NCBI GenBank assembly: GCA_021797495.1 | Contig: JAJZZO010000014.1 | Span: forward strand, 1-64,000 | From: Microcaldota archaeon | Lineage (GTDB): Archaea > Micrarchaeota > Micrarchaeia > Micrarchaeales > Micrarchaeaceae | Length of the DNA stretch: 64,000 nucleotides | Direction of reading: 5' to 3' | Shown: positions 57,807 through 64,000 of the stretch, in pieces | How positions within the stretch are numbered: position 1 is the first letter of the stretch | How the letters are laid out: each line of letters begins with the position of its first letter | Position numbers and translations under genes: made by a program | Notes under the pieces: generated by a model | Databases searched by the model: none | The model's input: only the letters and a program-made list of their open reading frames with translations | Told to the model about the DNA's origin: nothing

Positions 57807-58166
57807 TTATGCGTCTATATCCTCTGGTTCGTCCAGCGCGTCGTCAAGAGATTCCTCTTCTCCTGAATCGGAAGAGCCCCCAAGGACTTTTATCTTTCCG
57901 AATTTCCCAGTAGACAGCTGCGGAGTGCCGCGGAATTCGTTCACGTAGCAGTTCGAAAGCTCTACCTTGTCTCCTACTTTTACCGTATTTATGTCATTTC
58001 CCCACAGGGACATGTTTATTGTTCCGCTTTCATCTTTTAAGGTTATATTAGCAACCATTAGCCTCTTGCCAAACTTGTTGACAACTTCCCTTGGCTCTTC
58101 CTTTTGGATGATTGTGGCTGTAATGTTCACATTTCCTGTACCTGCTTTCAGATCGCTTATCTTCAT
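57807..58166 (-). CDS. ssb: Single-stranded DNA-binding protein (RPA-like OB fold)
   Basis: A 119-residue one-OB-fold protein: Met-Lys-Ile-Ser-Asp-Leu-Lys at the start, the Thr-Leu-Lys-Asp-Glu-Ser-Gly-Thr-Ile-Asn-Met-Ser-Leu-Trp-Gly strand pair, Gly-Asp-Lys-Val-Glu-Leu-Ser-Asn-Cys. The tail from about residue 98 is acidic (Ser/Glu/Asp-rich), resembling the protein-recruiting tail of crenarchaeal and bacterial SSB. Binds ssDNA in replication and repair. Monocistronic. Confidence 0.82.
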   Translation of the reverse strand: MKISDLKAGTGNVNITATIIQKEEPREVVNKFGKRLMVANITLKDESGTINMSLWGNDINTVKVGDKVELSNCYVNEFRGTPQLSTGKFGKIKVLGGSSDSGEEESLDDALDEPEDIDA

Positions 58167-58296
58167 TAGAACACCTGAGTTTATGTTTATTTTTACAAAA
58201 AGTTTATTTAACCTTTGCCCTGTATGCCGTTATTGTAGTGCCCTGGCCATTTTGCCCGCCAAGCTATAAAAAAGACTATCGCACATATAATCTGAT

Positions 58297-59082
58297 ATGA
58301 TGGCTGAAAATAATCAGGAGCATATGCACCCCTCTTTTTCAGGGGTTATAAGGCAACGCGAAAGCATAAAGGCGAAACTTGCAGGCATAAAAAACAAGAT
58401 AGGGGTTTACAGCGCCAAGGGAGGAGTGGGCAAAACCACGGTCTCTGTGAATTTGGCTGTCACGCTTGCAAAGATGGGTTATTCTGTTGGGCTGCTTGAT
58501 GCCGATATAGACTGCCCCAACGTCCCAATGTTCATGGGCATCGATGAGCGCATGGACATAAGCCATTTCCCGCTCAAACCCTTGGAAAAGCACGGGGTCA
58601 AGGTAGCTTCCACCGCGATGATCGTGGATGACGCAAAAAAGCCGATAATATGGAGAGGCGCACTCATAGCCAAGATGTTGGGCGATTTTTTTGAGAATAC
58701 GGATTGGGGCAATTTAGACTACCTGATAATAGACCTGCCTCCAGGCACTTCCGATTCCCCTCTTTCGATAATGCAGCTGCTTGATATGAGGGGTTTTATA
58801 CTTGTGACCACCCCAGCAAGAATTGCAGCGGTAAATTCAGTACGCTCTGGGCTTATGGCAAAAAGGCTTGGAAAGGCAGTCCTTGGGATTGTAGAGAATA
58901 TGGCTGACGAGAATTCCGGCGAAAATGCAGAATACGTATCCAAGGCCCTGGATTCCGAGATCCTTGGACGCATAGGGTTTGACAAGAAGATATCGACCCT
59001 GGAAGATAAAGGGCTTATACCAGTGCTTGAAGACGCAGAGGTTTTTGAGGAGTTTGAGAGCATAGCCAAGCGTATTTCCTGA
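58297..59082 (+). CDS. Mrp/NBP35-family P-loop ATPase
   Basis: A 261-residue Mrp/NBP35-type ATPase that normally carries Fe-S clusters to target proteins. Deviant Walker A Lys-Gly-Gly-Val-Gly-Lys-Thr-Thr at residues 41-48, Asp-Ala-Asp-Ile-Asp, Ile-Asp-Leu-Pro-Pro-Gly-Thr-Ser-Asp and Ile-Val-Glu-Asn-Met are diagnostic. After the Glu-Asn-Met segment, where Mrp proteins have Cys-Pro-x-Cys for the cluster, the sequence is Ala-Asp-Glu-Asn-Ser-Gly-Glu-Asn with no Cys. Confidence 0.88.
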   Translation: MMAENNQEHMHPSFSGVIRQRESIKAKLAGIKNKIGVYSAKGGVGKTTVSVNLAVTLAKMGYSVGLLDADIDCPNVPMFMGIDERMDISHFPLKPLEKHGVKVASTAMIVDDAKKPIIWRGALIAKMLGDFFENTDWGNLDYLIIDLPPGTSDSPLSIMQLLDMRGFILVTTPARIAAVNSVRSGLMAKRLGKAVLGIVENMADENSGENAEYVSKALDSEILGRIGFDKKISTLEDKGLIPVLEDAEVFEEFESIAKRIS

Positions 59083-59156
59083 AAGTTTTGCCGCATACGC
59101 TACCGGCACATACCTGGTGCACAATGAATAAGTATTTGCTAGGGTAAACTATCATT

Positions 59157-60209
59157 ATGATAAAAGAGGCGTTGCTTTGGGAAAAAAGCGATGGCAAAGT
59201 CAGATGCAATGCTTGCGCCAGACGTTGCATAATACCTGAGGGTGGGCACGGGTTCTGCTATGTCAGAAGGAATATTGGCGGAAAGCTGTTTTTAGCGAAT
59301 TATGGCGTTTTGGACGCCATACAGATTGATCCAATAGAAAAAAAGCCCTTCAACCACTTCATGATTGGGACCTCCGTGCTGGGTGTTGGCACATCCTCAT
59401 GCAATTTTGGATGCATGTTTTGCCAAAACCATAACATATCCAAGGAAAACGAGATCGAAGGCGTTTATGTTGGCCCTGCGGAGCTTGTCGCACTGGCAAA
59501 GGAAAACGGCGCAGAAGGCATAGCCTTCACTTATAACGAACCAACCATATTCATAGAATATGCGCTGGACGTTGCTAAGGAGGCGCACGCTAAAGGCATG
59601 TACACAGTATTTGTCAGCAACGGTTATATGACAAGGGAAGCCATAGAGTTAATGAAGGGCAGCATAGATGCCGTGGTTGTTGACTTCAAAGGCAATGCCG
59701 AAAGGGTATTTACAAACAAGTATATGGCAGTTTATTCTCCTGAACCCATAAAAGATGCGTTAGTCGCTTTGAAAGAGGCCGGGATACATATAGAAATAAC
59801 CGATTTGGTGATACCACATGTTGGAGATTCCGAGACTGCATGCAGGAACTTATGCGATTGGGTTGTAAAAACTCTTGGGCCGGACATACCGACGCACTTC
59901 ACAAGTTTCCACCCGGATTATAAAATGACCGGCATAGAAAGCACGCCAATAAGAACATTGGAAAAGCATTACAAAATAGCGAAAGATGCAGGAATGAATT
60001 ATGTTTATGTTGGCAATGTCCCAGGCAACAGGAACGAAAGCACTTACTGCCCCGAGTGCAGGAACCTTTTAATAGGAAGGCATGGATTTGAAATAACCGA
60101 ATGCAATTTAACAGCAGATAAAAAATGCACGGAATGCGGCTATGCAATAAACATTTTCGGCCTTATACCGAAAAAATTCGGGCCCGCAACGATAAAAAGC
60201 ATATACTGA
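59157..60209 (+). CDS. amrS: AmrS-type radical SAM enzyme (AmmeMemoRadiSam system)
   Basis: A 350-residue radical SAM protein. Cluster motif C82-x3-C86-x2-C89 in Ser-Ser-Cys-Asn-Phe-Gly-Cys-Met-Phe-Cys-Gln-Asn, N-terminal Cys cluster (Cys-Asn-Ala-Cys-Ala-Arg-Arg-Cys), Phe-Thr-Tyr-Asn-Glu-Pro-Thr and a C-terminal zinc-ribbon-like set (Cys-Pro-Glu-Cys...Cys-Thr-Glu-Cys). These match AmrS, the radical SAM member of the AmmeMemoRadiSam group; its reaction is not settled. The AmrA/AmrB partners are not in this window. Confidence 0.85.
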   Translation: MIKEALLWEKSDGKVRCNACARRCIIPEGGHGFCYVRRNIGGKLFLANYGVLDAIQIDPIEKKPFNHFMIGTSVLGVGTSSCNFGCMFCQNHNISKENEIEGVYVGPAELVALAKENGAEGIAFTYNEPTIFIEYALDVAKEAHAKGMYTVFVSNGYMTREAIELMKGSIDAVVVDFKGNAERVFTNKYMAVYSPEPIKDALVALKEAGIHIEITDLVIPHVGDSETACRNLCDWVVKTLGPDIPTHFTSFHPDYKMTGIESTPIRTLEKHYKIAKDAGMNYVYVGNVPGNRNESTYCPECRNLLIGRHGFEITECNLTADKKCTECGYAINIFGLIPKKFGPATIKSIY

Positions 60210-60222
60210 ATGCAGATTCTGA

Positions 60223-61176
60223 TTATTTGTAGGTATAGCCCAGTTTTACGGCCTTGTTGACCGACAGCTTGTACGATACCGCACCGATTATCACGACTAC
60301 GGCTATCACCACAAAAAAGCCGACGCCCAGATCGTGCAGATTATGGATTTTAAGCGGAGTTATTACCCCGTATTGCAGTATTTTCGGAAATATTTCAATC
60401 AGCGCGCCTGCTATCACAAAAGTTGCGCCGCCGTATAAAAGGACGTCGGAGCTTATGCTCCTGGCAATGAAGGCTATGCCCTTCTTTGTAAGGTGCTTGA
60501 CCTTTGTTATCCATTTGCCGAAGGCTGCTCCGAATATTATCTGCATTGTCATGGTTCCCAGGCCAAACAGTGCGCCAGGAACCCAGCCTAGCCACGGGCT
60601 CGGCATGGACGGCGAAAGTACTGTGTACAATATCAACGCGAATGCCCCGAAGCCAAAACCCGCTATAAGCCCGTGGACGAACGCCATTTTGGAAGGCACT
60701 TTTTTCAGCCCTATCCCCTCATCGTCTGAGGTTATGGGATTTTTCTTATGCTCGAACTCCAGCTCCTGATCCCTGCTGTGATCTTTGTGCAGTTGCGCCA
60801 TCACTCCGAGCTTTTGCTCCAGCCAGTGCCAGTGGATATAGACACCTTTCTGCTTTATGTATAGCCCGGCGATAAGCATGGCAAGGCCCACAAAAATATA
60901 TGTTATGCCGAATATGAGCGAAGTGGTCAGTATGCCTACCAGCGCAAAATAGGCTAATTCCGAAACTATGGCACGCTGTATGGTGAATCCCGATGAAAAG
61001 ATGAAACCCGCTTTCATGCCCTCTTTACTGCTGTAGCTTCCCACGGCGTATGAAAATGTTATAGGCCATGTGTGTTCGTCCGGGGTTATGCCATGTATCA
61101 GACCTAACAAATAGGATAGTATTATGGCAGTTATGAAATCCACATTCGTCGGATTAAATAGGTTTAGGTCGAACAT
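60223..61176 (-). CDS. Nickel/cobalt-transporter-like membrane protein
   Basis: A 317-residue membrane protein with about seven helices. A His-Gly-Ile-Thr-Pro-Asp-Glu-His segment in the first helix resembles the metal-binding His-x4-Asp-His of NiCoT and UreH/RcnA-like transporters, with one extra residue; a second His-Gly-Leu-Ile-Ala-Gly-Phe-Gly-Phe-Gly helix mirrors it. The long cytoplasmic loop is rich in His, Glu and Lys. Metal transport is an inference from these motifs. ATG 61176 is preferred to 61218, which lies in an AT-rich promoter-like stretch. Confidence 0.5.
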   Translation of the reverse strand: MFDLNLFNPTNVDFITAIILSYLLGLIHGITPDEHTWPITFSYAVGSYSSKEGMKAGFIFSSGFTIQRAIVSELAYFALVGILTTSLIFGITYIFVGLAMLIAGLYIKQKGVYIHWHWLEQKLGVMAQLHKDHSRDQELEFEHKKNPITSDDEGIGLKKVPSKMAFVHGLIAGFGFGAFALILYTVLSPSMPSPWLGWVPGALFGLGTMTMQIIFGAAFGKWITKVKHLTKKGIAFIARSISSDVLLYGGATFVIAGALIEIFPKILQYGVITPLKIHNLHDLGVGFFVVIAVVVIIGAVSYKLSVNKAVKLGYTYK

Positions 61177-61250
61177 CGTATCAATCGGCTTAATGGAAAT
61201 TATAATATATGCTATCAAATTAATATATTTTGCATGCTTTAAGTGATTTG

Positions 61251-61658
61251 ATGAAAACCGGAAACATTGCGTTTTTATTCTTCGCAGCCATAGCTTTAGC
61301 AGACAGCTTTTACCTTAGCGTACAACACTTTTATCCAGGGGTGCTGGCGTGCCCAAACACAGGCATAATCGACTGCGCTACCGTGCTCAGCAGTAACTAT
61401 TCTAGCATGTTTGGAATTCCGATTGCGATTCTTGGATTGCTTTGGTCGGTGATAGTCGTTTTCTTATTCGCAAAGCGTGGAGAGCTTTCAACGTTCCTGG
61501 CACCCATATGGTACTTGTTAGGGTTTATCGCAGTTGCATATTCTGTCACCGCACAATACCTGATAGGAAAAATATGCATATATTGCACCACATTGGACGT
61601 TTCGATAATCGCCATAGTGCTTTTGGGAATTTTTGCGGTTAAGCTGCATAAGAAATAA
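61251..61658 (+). CDS. VKOR-family disulfide-generating membrane protein
   Basis: A 135-residue vitamin K epoxide reductase family protein with four helices. Loop Cys (Ala-Cys-Pro-Asn-Thr-Gly-Ile-Ile-Asp-Cys) and the active-site pair Cys-Ile-Tyr-Cys in the last helix region are all present. VKOR oxidises thioredoxin-like partners using quinones. ATG 61251 has GTGAT just upstream; TTG 61230 is an alternative. The DUF929 protein at 53136 is a candidate partner. Confidence 0.88.
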   Translation: MKTGNIAFLFFAAIALADSFYLSVQHFYPGVLACPNTGIIDCATVLSSNYSSMFGIPIAILGLLWSVIVVFLFAKRGELSTFLAPIWYLLGFIAVAYSVTAQYLIGKICIYCTTLDVSIIAIVLLGIFAVKLHKK

Positions 61659-61669
61659 TCGGAATTTTT

Positions 61670-62809
61670 ATGAAACAAGCCAAAAAACCTTTTTACATAA
61701 GAGACCCAGTATCTGGAGACCTGAGGCTCGACAGTGTGATACAGGAGCTGATTGAGACGCAGGAGTTCCAGAGGCTAAGATACATAAAACAACTCGGTCT
61801 CGCGCATTTGATATTCCCTGGTGCCAACCACACGCGGTTTGAACACTCTTTGGGAACATGGAATGTCACAAAAGACATATCGGCAAGAATGCTTGGATCC
61901 GAAGATGTAGAACTCAGTGTTGCAGGTTTACTGCATGACGTGGGCCATATGCCGATGTCGCACGAATCTGAGCTCCCCATGTATAAATTTACGAAAATGA
62001 TGCATGAGGAGATAGGCAGGCGCATATTAGAGAAAAGCGGGATTTTGGACAACGTAGGGAATTATGGACTTTCACGCAGAAAAATAATACAGTATTTCGA
62101 TGGCATAGGCAAGGGCAAGGTGGTGACAGGAGCTGTTGGCACTGACAGGTTGGATTACCTCATGCGCGACGCTTACTATACTGGAGTGGCTTACGGTATA
62201 ATCGATTATTACAGGATACGAAACCTATTGACTTTATATATGGATGAGCCTGCTGCTTACTCGAATGGTATAGACGCCATTGAATCTTTTTTTATAGCAA
62301 GATATTACATGTATTCCTCAGTGTATTTTCATCACGCAGTGATAATAGCTAACGGAATGTACAGGAAAGCGCTTTATCTCGCTTTGGAATCAGGCGACAT
62401 CGACCCGAAGGCATTCGTTTCTTACAGGGATGATGAAGCAATAGCCAAATTACTTGGAGCAAAAAGCTCTTCAGCAATTGCCAACAGGATCATGAACCGC
62501 AGACTTTTCAAACGGGCATATTACGAACCTAATTTCAAGAATAACATTACAAATGAGGAGCTTTCCGCAATTGCGGGAAAAATTGGGCTTGACGATTCCC
62601 AATATATAGCTGAAGTGCAGCAATTCAGGGGCAAGGAAGACAGCATACATATATTATCCAAAAACAGCGGCAGGCTCGGCACCCTTGGCGAAGCCTCTGA
62701 CATATTCAAGATACTTGCAAGCGTCCTAGAAAAACGCAAGATAGTTGTTGTTGCTTGCGACGCCGCGCACGCAAAGAAACTCGGTGCGGCAATAGAAAAA
62801 GCTTTATAA
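61670..62809 (+). CDS. HD-domain phosphohydrolase (dNTPase/SAMHD1-like)
   Basis: A 379-residue HD-superfamily protein. Metal ligands: His in Thr-Arg-Phe-Glu-His-Ser-Leu-Gly-Thr (residue 59), His89-Asp90 in Leu-Leu-His-Asp-Val-Gly-His, and Asp in Gly-Thr-Asp-Arg-Leu-Asp-Tyr. This is the arrangement of dGTPase and SAMHD1-type proteins, so deoxynucleotide triphosphate hydrolysis is possible but not shown. It starts 11 bp after the VKOR gene. Confidence 0.85.
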   Translation: MKQAKKPFYIRDPVSGDLRLDSVIQELIETQEFQRLRYIKQLGLAHLIFPGANHTRFEHSLGTWNVTKDISARMLGSEDVELSVAGLLHDVGHMPMSHESELPMYKFTKMMHEEIGRRILEKSGILDNVGNYGLSRRKIIQYFDGIGKGKVVTGAVGTDRLDYLMRDAYYTGVAYGIIDYYRIRNLLTLYMDEPAAYSNGIDAIESFFIARYYMYSSVYFHHAVIIANGMYRKALYLALESGDIDPKAFVSYRDDEAIAKLLGAKSSSAIANRIMNRRLFKRAYYEPNFKNNITNEELSAIAGKIGLDDSQYIAEVQQFRGKEDSIHILSKNSGRLGTLGEASDIFKILASVLEKRKIVVVACDAAHAKKLGAAIEKAL

Positions 62810-62840
62810 TGTAAATAGAAAAAGAAGCATGCATGATCGT

Positions 62841-62914
62841 GGGCCCATAGCTCAGTTTGGTAGAGCGGCTGGCTCTTAACCAGTAGGTCGAGGGTCCAAA
62901 TCCCTCTGGGCCCG
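62841..62914 (+). tRNA. tRNA-Lys(CUU)
   Basis: 74 nt. Acceptor GGGCCCA/TGGGCCC, discriminator G, D-arm GCTC-AGTTTGGTA-GAGC, anticodon arm GCTGG-CTCTTAA-CCAGT (anticodon CTT), T-arm GAGGG-TCCAAAT-CCCTC. No intron. Its 3' half is antisense to the end of the gene at 62876. Confidence 0.95.
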
Positions 62915-63370
62915 CTCATGTTTGAGTGCCGTCAGGTTGGAACGCATTGTAGGATCCTCCTTTGCTAGTATTGTGAACGTGTTCGGGCGGTCTTTCTGCG
63001 ATATTATGATTCTGCTCGGTATCAGAAAAATTTCCGGGCTTATTAAATTGATGCCGTATTTTATATCGTATCCCATTTCCCCGTATAGCTTTTTTACATT
63101 GATCATTTCAAGCATTTCCACAGGGTTTTTTACCACATAAGAGCCAATAAACTGGTTTGTTTCCAATACCGCATCTATGTTGAATATCTTTCCATGCATT
63201 AGTTTATCAGAACAGAATCCGACATTTACCTGCTCTGTAAAACCCATGCCGTTATATATCGGTATGTCCGCTTTGCTGCTATCGAGTTTCCTTAGTAACA
63301 TTCTTACAGATGAACCGTCCTTATCCAGATATGGCGTTATGGTTTCAGTTATATCAACTTTTACCTGCAT
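62876..63370 (-). CDS. Hypothetical protein whose frame ends inside antisense tRNA-Lys
   Basis: A 164-residue soluble protein, family not recognised. The last 13 codons (Glu-Arg-Ala-Gln-Arg-Asp-Leu-Asp-Pro-Arg and onward) are read from the antisense strand of tRNA-Lys. The natural C-terminus may have been lost, or the gene simply terminates tail-to-tail within the tRNA. Mixed alpha/beta composition, no membrane segment. Confidence 0.5.
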   Translation of the reverse strand: MQVKVDITETITPYLDKDGSSVRMLLRKLDSSKADIPIYNGMGFTEQVNVGFCSDKLMHGKIFNIDAVLETNQFIGSYVVKNPVEMLEMINVKKLYGEMGYDIKYGINLISPEIFLIPSRIIISQKDRPNTFTILAKEDPTMRSNLTALKHERAQRDLDPRPTG

Positions 63371-63444
63371 CGCCTTTTTGATATATGTCGCCGTTATATC
63401 ACAGAATTACTAATGAAGCACATATATAAAGAGTTTTTGTTTAG

Positions 63445-64000
63445 CTACGGCTGCATCCAGTCTATTTCGTAGTATTCATATTCGCTTTTAGGAAGCTCTA
63501 TTTTCTTGACGCGATAGTATGTTACAGCAGTTTCCCTGTCTGCTATGGCTATTATGAGTTCCATGTGCTTGCTGTTGGCTTCGTTTATTATGGCCGACAA
63601 TTCGCTGCCCCCTATGTACTCGTTTTCCCCGAGGGAGAGCATGCCAAAATGCGGCGCGTCCTTGCCTGGAATCTCTATGCCGTCGTGCTTCCTGTGGTAG
63701 AGCGTGAAATCCATCCCTATCTTTTTTTGTCTCGATTTCCCCGGTATCCCAAGTATGAATGTCTTTTTTACCGAATGCGCAACCCTGATGACCCTTGCCC
63801 ATTCAGAGGTAAGCAGTTTTGAATCTCTTGGGAATACATGAAGCACGTGTTTTGAATGGACCCATGATGGATCGTCCCTTATGGGCTTCGCCCCTGGGAA
63901 ATATATCCTGAAGTGCGTGCCAAACTTAAAGCCGGATTTCACAACATACCCCTTGGACCTCCAGTCTTTGTAGACCTCATAAAGTTTTTGCGCGTCAGGC
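63445..64000 (-). CDS. endA: tRNA-splicing endonuclease EndA (N-terminus beyond the window)
   Basis: The 185 visible residues contain the catalytic domain: Gly-Tyr-Val-Val-Lys-Ser-Gly-Phe-Lys-Phe-Gly-Thr-His-Phe-Arg-Ile-Tyr (catalytic Tyr), His in Trp-Val-His-Ser-Lys-His, and Lys in Ala-His-Ser-Val-Lys-Lys-Thr-Phe. After it the chain continues for about 100 residues ending Ala-Val-Thr-Tyr-Tyr-Arg-Val, an additional C-terminal-type unit, compatible with the multi-unit endonucleases described from ARMAN archaea. It cuts bulge-helix-bulge junctions of tRNA introns. The gene ends with TAG. Confidence 0.85.
   Translation of the reverse strand, partial: PDAQKLYEVYKDWRSKGYVVKSGFKFGTHFRIYFPGAKPIRDDPSWVHSKHVLHVFPRDSKLLTSEWARVIRVAHSVKKTFILGIPGKSRQKKIGMDFTLYHRKHDGIEIPGKDAPHFGMLSLGENEYIGGSELSAIINEANSKHMELIIAIADRETAVTYYRVKKIELPKSEYEYYEIDWMQP

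Noticed and set aside
60223-61176. Firm assignment as a nickel permease
   Set aside because: The His-x5-Glu-His spacing differs from the NiCoT signature, so only a likeness is claimed.

Overview
The window is archaeal. It carries aEF-2, ribosomal proteins L7Ae, S28e, L24e, S7, S12 and L30e, RNA polymerase subunit K, a TFS-like factor, a PAC2 proteasome-assembly protein, a geranylgeranyl-lipid reductase, an archaeal signal peptidase and a tRNA-splicing endonuclease. Starts commonly follow a GGTG or GGTGA Shine-Dalgarno and AT-rich box A promoters. Compact operons, two intron-containing tRNA genes (one intron outside the anticodon loop), an EndA that carries catalytic residues plus a further C-terminal unit, and a TCA-cycle set suggest an ultrasmall DPANN archaeon of the Micrarchaeota (ARMAN-2) type. 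That placement is an inference from content, not a database result.

Layout. 0-4.4 kb: YHS protein, Cu-type P1B ATPase, a low-GC GT-C-like membrane protein and a TFS-like zinc ribbon. 4.4-7.4 kb: accessory, decayed stretch with a transposase remnant, a multiply broken gene, a TraB/ChaN-like protein and a glycosyltransferase lacking its N-terminal domain, the last directly behind the L7Ae-S28e-L24e operon (7.4-8.4 kb). 8.5-12.5 kb: AT-rich tandem array of membrane-anchored, sequon-rich surface proteins in two paralogous families, two members broken by an in-frame TAG. 12.5-16.2 kb: aEF-2/S7/S12/L30e operon. 16.3-16.6 kb: two opposed IS200/IS605-type end remnants. 16.7-24.7 kb: lipid reductase, rpoK, phosphoesterase, site-2 protease, SMC and signal peptidase. 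24.8-26.1 kb: decayed thyA-folA pair and tRNA-Leu. 26.1-29.5 kb: PAC2 protein, a histone-tail-like basic repeat protein, DUF192 and P5C dehydrogenase. 29.6-35.0 kb: sufB-sufD-HTH regulator-sufC-sufS-sufU. 35-43.9 kb: AlaX, transporters, HAD, tRNA-Gln, ProRS, proline dehydrogenase, MFS, NAD kinase and threonine synthase. 43.9-49.4 kb: malate:quinone oxidoreductase, aconitase and citrate synthase. 50.7-52 kb: Fic protein with a four-copy operator-like repeat and an intron-containing tRNA-Trp. 52-64 kb: Nudix, PAP2, DUF929 thioredoxin-like, sulfatase-fold enzyme, GT4/flippase-like pair, SSB, Mrp ATPase, AmrS radical SAM, a metal-transporter-like protein, VKOR, HD hydrolase, tRNA-Lys and endA.

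How the genes fit together. Proline dehydrogenase and P5C dehydrogenase convert proline to glutamate. Mqo, aconitase and citrate synthase provide half of an oxidative TCA cycle, and both routes feed electrons to quinone or flavin acceptors. The SUF operon supplies Fe-S clusters to aconitase and the radical SAM enzyme, and encodes its own candidate Cys-containing HTH sensor. VKOR and the DUF929 protein form a plausible extracytoplasmic disulfide pathway, fitting the Cys-containing surface proteins. EndA at the right edge would remove the unusual tRNA introns in the same window. The thyA/folA pair and several surface genes are visibly decaying.
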